Assembly (NCBI RefSeq): GCF_051201035.1
Contig: NZ_JBPODR010000009.1
Location: forward strand, 1 to 64,000
DNA from: Thermoanaerobacterium thermosulfurigenes
GTDB lineage: Bacteria; Bacillota; Thermoanaerobacteria; Thermoanaerobacterales; Thermoanaerobacteraceae
Length of the DNA stretch: 64,000 nt
Reading direction: 5' to 3'
Both the position numbers and the translations under genes were made by a program. The notes under the pieces are model-generated. The model saw only the letters and a program-made list of their open reading frames with translations, did not search any database and was not told where the DNA came from. Position 1 is the stretch's first letter; the number at the start of each line of letters is the position of its first letter. Positions 34,926 to 42,620 of this stretch are shown here, in pieces.

Positions 34926-35915
34926 TCACCTTTTGATTTCCCCTTCGTAGTGTACCCATGCTGGTGTGGATTTGAAAACTAAAAGAGTAAAAGCTAATAT
35001 TATTACAAATAATACCCATGCTATTGCTGATGCTTGCCCCATGTGCAATTGTGTAAAACCTCTATTGTAAATCAATTGATTCATGAATATTCCTGCACCA
35101 GTTGTTGGTCTTACAAACATTGCCACAGTAAATATCTGCAATGCACTAATAATTCCCATTACAACTTGTAAGAGTATTACAGGTGATATTTGTGGAATAG
35201 TTATTTTCCAAAATTTAATCCATGAACTTGCACCATCAAGTTCGGCAACCTCATAAAGACTTCTGGGAACACCTTGAAGTCCAGCAAGGAAAACAACTGT
35301 GTTTGTCCCAAATATACCCCATACACTCATTATTATGAATGCCCACAATACGTATTTAGGATCACCAAACCAGTCTATTTTTCCTATATGAAAAATTTTA
35401 AGAAATGGCGAAAGAACATAATTTATAAGGCCTGATTGACTATTAAAAAGCCATCTCCATATTAATGCAACAGCAACATCAGGCATCACAGCAGGTAAAT
35501 AATAGATAGTTCTAAAAACACCTATTCCCTTTATACGATTATTTAACAACATAGCAATCAATAATGACCCTATAACACCAATTGGTACTGTAAATATTGC
35601 ATAAAGCAAAGTCAGTCTAACTGACGGCCAAAATTCATAATCATTAGTAAAAATGTATATATAATTGTTAAGCCCAATCCATTTCGGTGTGCCAAACAAA
35701 CTGTAATTGGTAAAGCTTAAATACAAAGAATAAATTAGCGGAAATGCTGTAAAAATAATAAATCCTATAAGCCATGGTGATACTAAAGCAAAGCCAGTAG
35801 CGGCTCTTGCCTTCCATCCGATTTTCTTTAACACAAAATAAATTATCAAAGCAAAAAACATGAGAACTACAGGTGTTATAAACCATCGTTCTGTAGTTCC
35901 TAAATATTGTTCCAT
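34926..35915 (-). CDS. ABC sugar permease, MalF-like
   Basis: A 329-residue permease, somewhat longer than usual because of an extra N-terminal hydrophobic segment (FITPVVLMFFALIIYFVL). The main six segments and an EAA loop (YEVAELDGASSWIKFWKITI near 235) follow. The ATG at 35915 has AAAGGAGG upstream; the longer frame is not supported. A GATAAACGTGCTTATC operator-like site lies between it and the binding-protein gene. Confidence 0.9.
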   Translation of the reverse strand: MEQYLGTTERWFITPVVLMFFALIIYFVLKKIGWKARAATGFALVSPWLIGFIIFTAFPLIYSLYLSFTNYSLFGTPKWIGLNNYIYIFTNDYEFWPSVRLTLLYAIFTVPIGVIGSLLIAMLLNNRIKGIGVFRTIYYLPAVMPDVAVALIWRWLFNSQSGLINYVLSPFLKIFHIGKIDWFGDPKYVLWAFIIMSVWGIFGTNTVVFLAGLQGVPRSLYEVAELDGASSWIKFWKITIPQISPVILLQVVMGIISALQIFTVAMFVRPTTGAGIFMNQLIYNRGFTQLHMGQASAIAWVLFVIILAFTLLVFKSTPAWVHYEGEIKR

Positions 35916-35967
35916 TTGAATTCCTCCTTTTAGTTTTAAAAGGAATGCCAACCTTATATTAAAATAA

Positions 35968-35983
35968 GATAAACGTGCTTATC
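35968..35983. promoter_or_regulatory. Operator-like palindrome GATAAACGTGCTTATC (site 1)
   Basis: A near-palindrome between the binding-protein gene and the first permease gene. Fourteen bases (TAAACGTGCTTATC) recur on the other strand in front of the binding-protein gene. A LacI-type operator for the regulator encoded upstream is likely. Confidence 0.6.
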
Positions 35984-36021
35984 TCATCAATAGGAAAGGA
36001 GGATAAGCCTCCCTTCCATAA

Positions 36022-37359
36022 TTATTTATTGCTAACGTATTGTTTTAAGACATTATCCAATTGCGGCTTAACTTTTGGAATAAGATCATCTGGATTTGCT
36101 TTATTATTTATTATAGGATCCATAAGTTGATTCCAGAATATATTATCCCAATCTGGATAATTTACAAAATACCTGAAACCTTCAGCATAAGACATAGATT
36201 TTACTATTGTATCTAATGTCTCTGTGCTTCTATCTGGATGCAATTTCTTCAATGCATCTACATTTACTTCTGATTTTATAGGAGGAACTACCTTCCATTC
36301 TTGAATCGCATTTGTTAAGTCGATAAATGCTTTAAACGCTACATCCGGATTCTTTGTCTTTGCGTTTATTGCCATTCCGTACAAGTCTCCAAAAGTAACC
36401 TTTTTACCGGTAGGTCCTGACGGCACTTCATAAACACCGCAATTAAATTTGACTTGCGTCTCTAAACTGTCTGCAGCACCACCCATAAACATCGCAACTT
36501 CTTGATTCTTAAACATTGTATCAAAACCTTGATCCTTAATCGTCTGCTGTGAAGGAACTGCAGGACTATTTATCAATTCAGAGTAGAATTCAAATGCCTT
36601 TTTTGCTTCAGGAGTATCTATTGGTGAGCTTTTAAAATCCGGCGTTATAACTTCACCATTATTTTGCCATACAAACATTTGAACTGGCGGCCAACCGTTA
36701 AGTGTGAAACCCCATTGTTTGATGTTGTTTTTGTCGAACCCAGCCTCTCCTGGATGTTTGCCATTTGCATCAATCGTCAATTGCTGAGCAACGTTTAAGA
36801 ACTTGTCCCAGTTCCATGTACCATCTGGATATGGAATTTTAGCTTTGTCAAACATATCTTTATTAATATACAATACTACTGGATTTTCAGCCCATGGCAA
36901 TCCGTATATTTTGTTTTGATATTTGAATGGAGCCAATGCATTTTCGTAATAATCAGAAACGTTAGCTGCCTTATTGTCAGATTTAGATAAATAGTTTGTT
37001 ATATCAAATAATGCTCCTTGTGCAGCAAGTTGTGTTGCTCTCTGTGCCGACACCCAAAACAGATCTGGTCCACTACCTGCCGAAAGCTGTGTCGTTATTC
37101 TAGTATCATAGTCAGCAGGGTTTGAATTTTGCACTATTACGTAATCCTTTGAACTAGAATTTAATTTATCGATAATTGACTGCAATTGTTTTGCTTCATC
37201 TGCTCCTGCCCATGTAGACAATTTTATAGTTACCTTATCAGTTGTGCTCTTAGAAGCATTAGAAGAAGAATTTTGCTTGTTTGAGCTACTTGAACAGCCA
37301 CTTACAAGTATTGATAAAATCATCAAAGCCGATATCAAAATTGAAATTCTCTTTTTCAT
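36022..37359 (-). CDS. Sugar-binding lipoprotein of the GH5/GH130 operon
   Basis: A 445-residue solute-binding protein (family 1). The signal peptide ends in a lipobox (ILVSGC, Cys22) followed by a Ser/Asn-rich linker; the mature domain begins near residue 45 (VTIKLSTWAG). It probably binds mannose-containing oligosaccharides, judging from the enzymes in the operon. SD AGGAGG. Operator-like sites stand on both sides of the gene, and the LacI-type regulator gene is directly upstream. Confidence 0.92.
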   Translation of the reverse strand: MKKRISILISALMILSILVSGCSSSSNKQNSSSNASKSTTDKVTIKLSTWAGADEAKQLQSIIDKLNSSSKDYVIVQNSNPADYDTRITTQLSAGSGPDLFWVSAQRATQLAAQGALFDITNYLSKSDNKAANVSDYYENALAPFKYQNKIYGLPWAENPVVLYINKDMFDKAKIPYPDGTWNWDKFLNVAQQLTIDANGKHPGEAGFDKNNIKQWGFTLNGWPPVQMFVWQNNGEVITPDFKSSPIDTPEAKKAFEFYSELINSPAVPSQQTIKDQGFDTMFKNQEVAMFMGGAADSLETQVKFNCGVYEVPSGPTGKKVTFGDLYGMAINAKTKNPDVAFKAFIDLTNAIQEWKVVPPIKSEVNVDALKKLHPDRSTETLDTIVKSMSYAEGFRYFVNYPDWDNIFWNQLMDPIINNKANPDDLIPKVKPQLDNVLKQYVSNK

Positions 37360-37398
37360 CGTAATTGCTACCTCCTAAATTTAAATTAATTTTTGTTA

Positions 37399-37413
37399 GA
37401 TAAGCACGTTTAC
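37399..37413. promoter_or_regulatory. Operator-like palindrome (site 2)
   Basis: GATAAGCACGTTTAC on the plus strand is the reverse complement of 14 bases of site 1. It lies in the leader of the binding-protein gene, just after the regulator gene stop. Confidence 0.6.
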
Positions 37414-37430
37414 ATAGTTGCCTTAAATTT

Positions 37431-38477
37431 CTATCTTATTTCTTTTACAGATCCTCTCTCAATTAATTTAACTTCCATCCTTATATGGTCAAACGGTTCT
37501 TTAATATTATTCATCCTCCACAAGAGTTTTTGAACTGCCTTGACGCCCATTAGCTCCTTGTTTACACGAACCGTAGTCAATGGAGGATTGACAATCTTGC
37601 ATATATCAATGTCATCAAAACCCACGACTGAAATATCATCAGGCACTTTCAACCCTAAAATGTTCAATGCATTATACAATGTTATAGCTGCACTGTCGTT
37701 TGAGCATACCCATGCAGTCGGTAGCTTATCCATCTTTGATATAATATTTGCCACTTCTTTGTAGTTTTTGCTTAAAACGTACTTTTCAACGCTGCCTATT
37801 ACACAGTAACCAGGATTTACATTTAATATAGGGTCGATATTAAGCCCTGATGCTCTCATGGCTTCATTAAATCCAAGCCATCTTTCTTTAAAACTCAGAG
37901 AAAAGTCTATCTCTCCAAAAAATCCTATCTGCGTATGCCCTTTTTCAATGAGATATTTTGTCGCCATATAAGATCCAGGTATATTCTGAGTCAAAACTGC
38001 ATCTGTATTTATCAAAAATGATGAATGATCGACTTGTACTATTGGTATTCCATAATCTAAAAGCATCCTTAAGTGTTGATCTTTTATCGTTCCTACAACT
38101 AATATTCCTGACACCTTTCTGCTTTCAACACTTTTAGGAATCTGAAAATCATCTTTATTCATAAAGTTTACCAAGATGTCAAAATTGTTTTTTCTGGCCT
38201 CATTTTCTATTCCAAGTATTACCTTTGTGTAAAAATGAGTATCGCGAAAATTTCGCTCCTCTATCAAAAGACAAATATTTTTAAAATGATTTTTGATTAT
38301 GAACGATGGATTTTCATCAAAATAGCCCATTTCATCAGCGGTTTTTAAAATCAGGTTTTTTGTATCTTCGCTTACTCCAACTTTATCGTTTAGCGCTATC
38401 GATACTGCATTTACAGATATATTCAATTTTTGTGCTATATCTTTCATTGTAACCTTTTTCTTCTTGATTGCCGGCAA
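37431..38477 (-). CDS. LacI-family regulator of the GH5/GH130 operon
   Basis: A 348-residue LacI/GalR regulator. The HTH and hinge are in TMKDIAQKLNISVNAVSIAL at residues 11-30; unusually a Lys-rich LPAIKKKKV tail precedes it. The sugar-binding domain follows (SGILVVG, GYDD-type motif as VVGFDDIDICKIVNPPLTTV). TTG 38477 is chosen as start because GAGGTG lies 6 bases upstream. It is placed ahead of the ABC/GH operon and in the same direction, so it probably controls that operon and itself. Ligand unknown; a mannoside or mannose phosphate is likely. Confidence 0.87.
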   Translation of the reverse strand: MPAIKKKKVTMKDIAQKLNISVNAVSIALNDKVGVSEDTKNLILKTADEMGYFDENPSFIIKNHFKNICLLIEERNFRDTHFYTKVILGIENEARKNNFDILVNFMNKDDFQIPKSVESRKVSGILVVGTIKDQHLRMLLDYGIPIVQVDHSSFLINTDAVLTQNIPGSYMATKYLIEKGHTQIGFFGEIDFSLSFKERWLGFNEAMRASGLNIDPILNVNPGYCVIGSVEKYVLSKNYKEVANIISKMDKLPTAWVCSNDSAAITLYNALNILGLKVPDDISVVGFDDIDICKIVNPPLTTVRVNKELMGVKAVQKLLWRMNNIKEPFDHIRMEVKLIERGSVKEIR

Positions 38478-38513
38478 TCTAAACACCTCGGTGTAATTTT
38501 TTCTTGCAATTTT

Positions 38514-38542
38514 ATTATACGTTATGCTTATATAACTTTCAA
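38514..38542 (-). promoter_or_regulatory. Sigma-A promoter of the regulator gene
   Basis: TTGAAA, 17 bases, TATAAT on the minus strand, about 30 bases before the TTG start. Confidence 0.85.
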
Positions 38543-38672
38543 GCAATTTTTACTTGAATTTAATATGATTTTGCTTGAATTAAGTGTTATATTTGATTAA
38601 ATAACGATTACTAATACAATTTATACCATATCTAATATTTTGTTAAGTTTATAATTAAAGTAATTCAAGTAA
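38538..38672. repeat. Four TTCAAGYAA motifs upstream of the regulator gene
   Basis: The nonamer TTCAAGYAA occurs at 38538-38546 and 38664-38672, and inverted (TTRCTTGAA) at 38550-38558 and 38571-38579. The first pair makes a palindrome with a 3-base gap that overlaps the -35 element. This looks like a multi-site operator. Confidence 0.6.
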
Positions 38673-38697
38673 CCATTTAAAGAACTTTAACAACCAC

Positions 38698-38726
38698 AAA
38701 AAAGCCGGCTTTTACTTAACCGACTT
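38698..38726 (-). terminator. Terminator after the decayed VOC/ThuA region
   Basis: On the minus strand AGTCGG and CCGGCT pair (one G-T) and are followed by TTTTTT. It would have ended the transcript of the gene remnants upstream. Confidence 0.65.
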
Positions 38727-38739
38727 TTTGCCTTTATCT

Positions 38740-38859
38740 TAAACTCTATTCTCTATTAGAAGATCTAAAAGCTTTCTACCCACTTTATATCCGTAGAAGT
38801 CTTCGTATTTGGCACCATCGCGACCATGTTCTATGATCCCAAATGGCACTGGCTTTTTA
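38740..38859 (-). pseudogene. C-terminal fragment of an unknown protein
   Basis: About 39 codons on the minus strand end in a stop at 38740-38742 (FGIIEHGRDGAKYEDFYGYK, then a Leu-rich helix). There is no start, and the frame closes upstream. The sequence is protein-like and is followed by a terminator, so it is a true gene end, perhaps the tail of the ThuA-like gene or of another lost gene. Confidence 0.45.
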
Positions 38860-39000
38860 TCTCATGTTTAACTGGAGATTTTTCTTAATAAGTTCTTTCC
38901 TCTGCTTTACGCAATCTAAAGATCTTAGCGCATAGACTAGCTATCATCTAACACAGCCTATCTTGTCTTTTCACTTAAATGTATTTACTATTTTATACAC

Positions 39001-39290
39001 CAATTTATGCATTCATGTAACGTCTTCAAAAACGACTCGTTTAACAGTCCATCTTCCGAATATGATGATAGACCAGAATGCCATGCAAATAAGCTTCCAC
39101 CGTCTTTTACGTAGTTTACTATTTTCTTCTCTATCTCTTCTGTCATCCAGAGATTAACATTCTCTGATTGGGGATTAAATCTATTTTCTTCAAATAATAT
39201 TACGCAATCAGGTTTTGATTCTAATTCCTTTTGTAACTCATCAATGTCTAAGAATCTAAGATTTACACTGCCAAGATTGTTTATGGCTCT
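39001..39290 (-). pseudogene. ThuA-like (trehalose-utilisation domain) fragment
   Basis: The minus strand encodes a ThuA/class I amidotransferase-like fragment: CVILFEENRF, NLWMTEEIEKKIVNYV, KDGGSLFAWHSGLSSY. The N-terminus is missing because the frame runs straight into the truncated VOC gene, and the C-terminus is lost in non-coding sequence. It is a remnant, probably from a sugar-utilisation cluster. Confidence 0.65.
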
Positions 39291-39511
39291 ATGTAGAGAA
39301 CTTGCCCCATATCAAAAAAAGCAAGCTTTGCACGAGCATCAGATGGTTTCCCATTAAATTCTGCGTGTGACTTCTCATAGCCATCTGTCCAATTCCACTT
39401 AGGCTTTAAAACTCCAAAAAAGTCTGCAAAAGTCTTTGATGCTTCATCAATGTCTTTTACTATTATGCCTATCTGTGTGACGATGTTAGTACCTAACAAA
39501 TTCTTGTCCAT
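39281..39511 (-). pseudogene. 5' fragment of a VOC (glyoxalase-fold) protein
   Basis: It begins with a normal ATG and SD (AGGGGGA) and the VOC-type start TQIGIIVKDIDEASKTFADFFG. It then stops after 76 residues (FFDMGQVLYIEP), where intact members of about 150 residues continue. The break point adjoins the ThuA-like fragment, so a deletion removed the 3' half of this gene and the 5' part of the next. Confidence 0.7.
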
Positions 39512-39590
39512 AAAAATCCCCCTAATAAATTTTTAATTGAACTTCCTGTAACTCATCTAATAAAATTATACACCTTCCATAATTTTTCCC

Positions 39591-39622
39591 AAAAAAAAGA
39601 GGAGAAAATCTCCTCTTTTTTT
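39591..39622 (-). terminator. Bidirectional terminator after nrdG
   Basis: AAGAGGAGA-AAA-TCTCCTCTT stem with A-run and T-run on either side, directly at the nrdG stop. Confidence 0.85.
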
Positions 39623-40304
39623 ACCTTATCAATACCTTATCTACTTTATCTTTTAACATCTCTTTTATATTTTTCAAAAATTCAATGTCACACTGTTTTT
39701 CGCCGCACAAGTCTTTATCTAAGACACCGTCAGAATATTTGTAGGCTTGAAGCACATATCTTCTGCTGCCAGAAATCAAATCACCAATTGACGAAAAATC
39801 TTCTAAACTAAGTATATTTTCATTTACAGTTGTCCTGAATTCATAATCTATTCTGGAGTTTTTTATTAAATTAATGCTCTTTACAATCTTCTCTATATCT
39901 TCATTGTTTTTTACGAATAAACCGTATTTATTTTTAGGTGCCTTTACATCCATGGCAATGTAGTCTACCAAATCATCGTTTAAAATCCTCTCTATTACAT
40001 CCGGTCGAGAACCGTTGGTATCAAGCTTAGCGCTAAACCCTAAATCCTTTATATCCTTAATAAAGTCATATAAGCCATCCCACAGCGTAGGTTCACCACC
40101 TGTTATACAAACGCCATCTATTAGATTTTTTCTTTTATCCAGATATTCTAAAAACTCAGCTTCACTCTTAACAGGTTTTTTAGATTTAATAAGCTGGCTA
40201 TTGTGACAATATGGGCAAACAAAGTTACATCCACTTACAAATACCGTCGTAGCTATTTTGCCTGGATAATCTACCATAGATACAGGCAGATAATCATACA
40301 TCAT
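39621..40304 (-). CDS. nrdG: Anaerobic ribonucleoside-triphosphate reductase activating protein
   Basis: A 227-residue radical SAM enzyme. The 4Fe-4S cluster motif CxxxCxxC is CNFVCPYC near residue 26, and GGEPTLW near 69 helps bind SAM. It makes the glycyl radical on NrdD. The start overlaps the nrdD stop by four bases, so production is coupled. The longer (about 230 residue) NrdG form is normal for clostridia. Confidence 0.94.
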   Translation of the reverse strand: MMYDYLPVSMVDYPGKIATTVFVSGCNFVCPYCHNSQLIKSKKPVKSEAEFLEYLDKRKNLIDGVCITGGEPTLWDGLYDFIKDIKDLGFSAKLDTNGSRPDVIERILNDDLVDYIAMDVKAPKNKYGLFVKNNEDIEKIVKSINLIKNSRIDYEFRTTVNENILSLEDFSSIGDLISGSRRYVLQAYKYSDGVLDKDLCGEKQCDIEFLKNIKEMLKDKVDKVLIR

Positions 40305-42379
40305 ATTACGAATTCCTTCCTGTCAGAAAACTCCTCTCTTTTGCCTTCATTCCAGTTTTGAAGCGGCCTGTAGTATCCTACAACTCTGCTGTACACTTCA
40401 CATTCATTGCCACAATATGGACAGTTAAAATGCTCTCCTGATATGTAGCCGTGGTTGTCACATATTGAAAATGTCGGCGTTATTGTGTAATAAGGAAGCC
40501 TGTAATTGTAAGCTATCTTTTTCACCAATGCTTTGCATGTATCAGGATCGCTTATGTTTTCACCTAAAAAACCATGAAATACTGTCCCGCCTGTGTATTT
40601 AGTCTGAAGCTCATCCTGCATGTCAAGGGCTGTAAATATGTCTTCTGTAAAGTCGACAGGAAGCTGCGTAGAATTAGTGTAATACGGCACATCTCCTCCT
40701 GCAGTGATGATGTCTTTGTATAACTCTTTGTCTTTTTTTGCCAATCTGTACGACGCACCTTCAGCAGGCGATGCTTCAAGGTTGTAAAGATAATTTGACT
40801 CTATCTGATAGTCTTCCAATCTATTTCTCATGAAGTCCAAAACTTCCAATGCGAAATTTCTGCCTTTTTCACTCGTAATGTCGCATCCCATGAAATTCAA
40901 AAGCGCCTCATTCATTCCTATTAAACCAATGGTATTAAAGTGATTCTGCCAATATGAGCCAAATCTTATTTTTATATCTCTTAGGTAAAATTTAGAATAT
41001 GGATAAAGACCCATTTCAGTCATATTCTCCAGCACTTTTCTCTTTATCTCAAGGCTCTTTCTTGCTACATCCATTTGCTTTCCTAATCTCTCAAAAAACT
41101 CTTCTTTTGAATCGGATAAATACCCAATCCTTGGCATATTTATCGTTACAACGCCAATCGATCCTGTCAGTGGATTTGCTCCAAAAAGACCGCCACCACG
41201 CTTTCTAAGCTCTCTATTATCAAGCCTTAACCTACAACACATTGACCTTGCATCCTCTGGGTTTAGATCGCTATTTACAAAGTTGCTGAAATACGGCAAT
41301 CCGTATTTTGCAGTCATCTCCATTATTTTATCGATGACAGGGCTTTCCCAATCAAAATCCTTCGTTATATTGTAAGTTGGTATTGGAAATGTGAATATCC
41401 TTCCATTTGCGTCCCCTTCCATCATAACCTCAGCAAAAGCCATATTAAGCATGTCCATTTCCTTCTGAAATTCTTTATACGATCTATTCATGGCTTTACC
41501 GCCTATTATGACAGGTTCGTCAGCCAGTATATCTGGCACCACCAGATCCATCGTTATATTTGTAAATGGAGTCTGAAAACCTACTCTTGTTGGGACATTT
41601 ATGTTAAATATAAATTCTTGCAAAGATTGTTTTACTTCTTTATACGAAAGCTTGTCATAATATATAAACGGTGCCAAATAAGTATCAAAATTAGAAAATG
41701 CCTGTGCACCTGCGGCTTCTCCTTGAAGTGTATAGAAGAAGTTCACTATCTGTCCTAAAGCAGATCTAAAATGCTTTGGAGGTCTGCTTTGCACTTTTCC
41801 CTCTACACCGGTAAATCCAGATACGAGGAGGTCTTTCAAATCCCATCCACAGCAATACACAGATAAAAGGCTTAAGTCATGAATGTGCAAATCGCCATTC
41901 ACATGGGCATCTCTTACTTCTTTTGGGTATATTTTATTCAGCCAGTAATTGGCCGTTATCGTACTTGCTATGTGATTGTTTAAGCCTTGGAGAGAATAGC
42001 TCATATTGCTGTTTTCATTTACTCTCCAGTCTAACTTGCCTATGTACTCGTCCACCATTTTTTCAATGTCCATAAACATATTTTTAAATTCTCTTATGTC
42101 TTGATGTTGTTTTCTGTACAATATGTAAGCTTTCGCCGCCTTTGCAAATCCATGTTTTATCAAAAATTGTTCTACAATGTCTTGAATCTCCTCTACACTT
42201 GCGCACCCTTCAAAATTATTTCCTATGTACTCTGTAACTTCTTCAGCTACCTTTAAAGCATCATTGTATTCCCCTTCGCCGACAGCTTCAAACGCCTTAT
42301 TAACAGCATTTGCAATCTTCGCTCTGTCAAATTCTTCTTCTTTGCCATTTCTTTTAATTACTTTCATATTTTTATCCAA
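40301..42379 (-). CDS. nrdD: Anaerobic ribonucleoside-triphosphate reductase
   Basis: About 692 residues. An N-terminal ATP-cone (KVIKRNGKEEEFDRAKIANAV, residues 5-25) gives allosteric control. The catalytic barrel carries Cys residues in RSMCCRLRLDNRELRKRGGG. The C-terminus has the zinc site (CDNHGYISGEHFNCPYCGNEC) and the glycyl-radical loop RVVGYYRP. It reduces NTPs to dNTPs under anaerobic conditions. GGAGGG fits best with TTG at 42379; ATG 42394 has no SD. Paired NrdR boxes lie upstream. Confidence 0.95.
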   Translation of the reverse strand: MDKNMKVIKRNGKEEEFDRAKIANAVNKAFEAVGEGEYNDALKVAEEVTEYIGNNFEGCASVEEIQDIVEQFLIKHGFAKAAKAYILYRKQHQDIREFKNMFMDIEKMVDEYIGKLDWRVNENSNMSYSLQGLNNHIASTITANYWLNKIYPKEVRDAHVNGDLHIHDLSLLSVYCCGWDLKDLLVSGFTGVEGKVQSRPPKHFRSALGQIVNFFYTLQGEAAGAQAFSNFDTYLAPFIYYDKLSYKEVKQSLQEFIFNINVPTRVGFQTPFTNITMDLVVPDILADEPVIIGGKAMNRSYKEFQKEMDMLNMAFAEVMMEGDANGRIFTFPIPTYNITKDFDWESPVIDKIMEMTAKYGLPYFSNFVNSDLNPEDARSMCCRLRLDNRELRKRGGGLFGANPLTGSIGVVTINMPRIGYLSDSKEEFFERLGKQMDVARKSLEIKRKVLENMTEMGLYPYSKFYLRDIKIRFGSYWQNHFNTIGLIGMNEALLNFMGCDITSEKGRNFALEVLDFMRNRLEDYQIESNYLYNLEASPAEGASYRLAKKDKELYKDIITAGGDVPYYTNSTQLPVDFTEDIFTALDMQDELQTKYTGGTVFHGFLGENISDPDTCKALVKKIAYNYRLPYYTITPTFSICDNHGYISGEHFNCPYCGNECEVYSRVVGYYRPLQNWNEGKREEFSDRKEFVI

Positions 42380-42480
42380 TTTCAAACCCTCCATTAATTA
42401 TCATCTGTAAAAATGATCCACTAAAATCCCACTTAAAAGTTAACCAAATAAGCAAACATATCTGAAATTTTCTAATATTA

Positions 42481-42527
42481 GCTCTATATATTGTGTTTGA
42501 TTGTATTGATATATCAATATATAGTAT
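42481..42527. promoter_or_regulatory. Two NrdR boxes upstream of nrdD
   Basis: GCTCTATATATTGTGT (42481-42496) matches the NrdR box ACACwATATATwGTGT at 13 of 16 positions, and TATCAATATATAGTAT (42512-42527) at 12 of 16. They start 31 bases apart, three helical turns, which is the usual spacing of NrdR box pairs. Confidence 0.8.
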
Positions 42528-42582
42528 ATCATTAATACACCCTTCAGTCAATAAAATTTTTCAGAGCTCAAGACAATTAAAA

Positions 42583-42607
42583 AAGGTGGAGCATTAAACT
42601 CCACCTT
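42583..42607 (-). terminator. Terminator of hppA
   Basis: AAGGTGGAG-TTTAATG-CTCCACCTT followed by TTTT on the minus strand, right after the hppA stop. Confidence 0.9.
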
Positions 42608-42620
42608 AGCATAGATCTTT

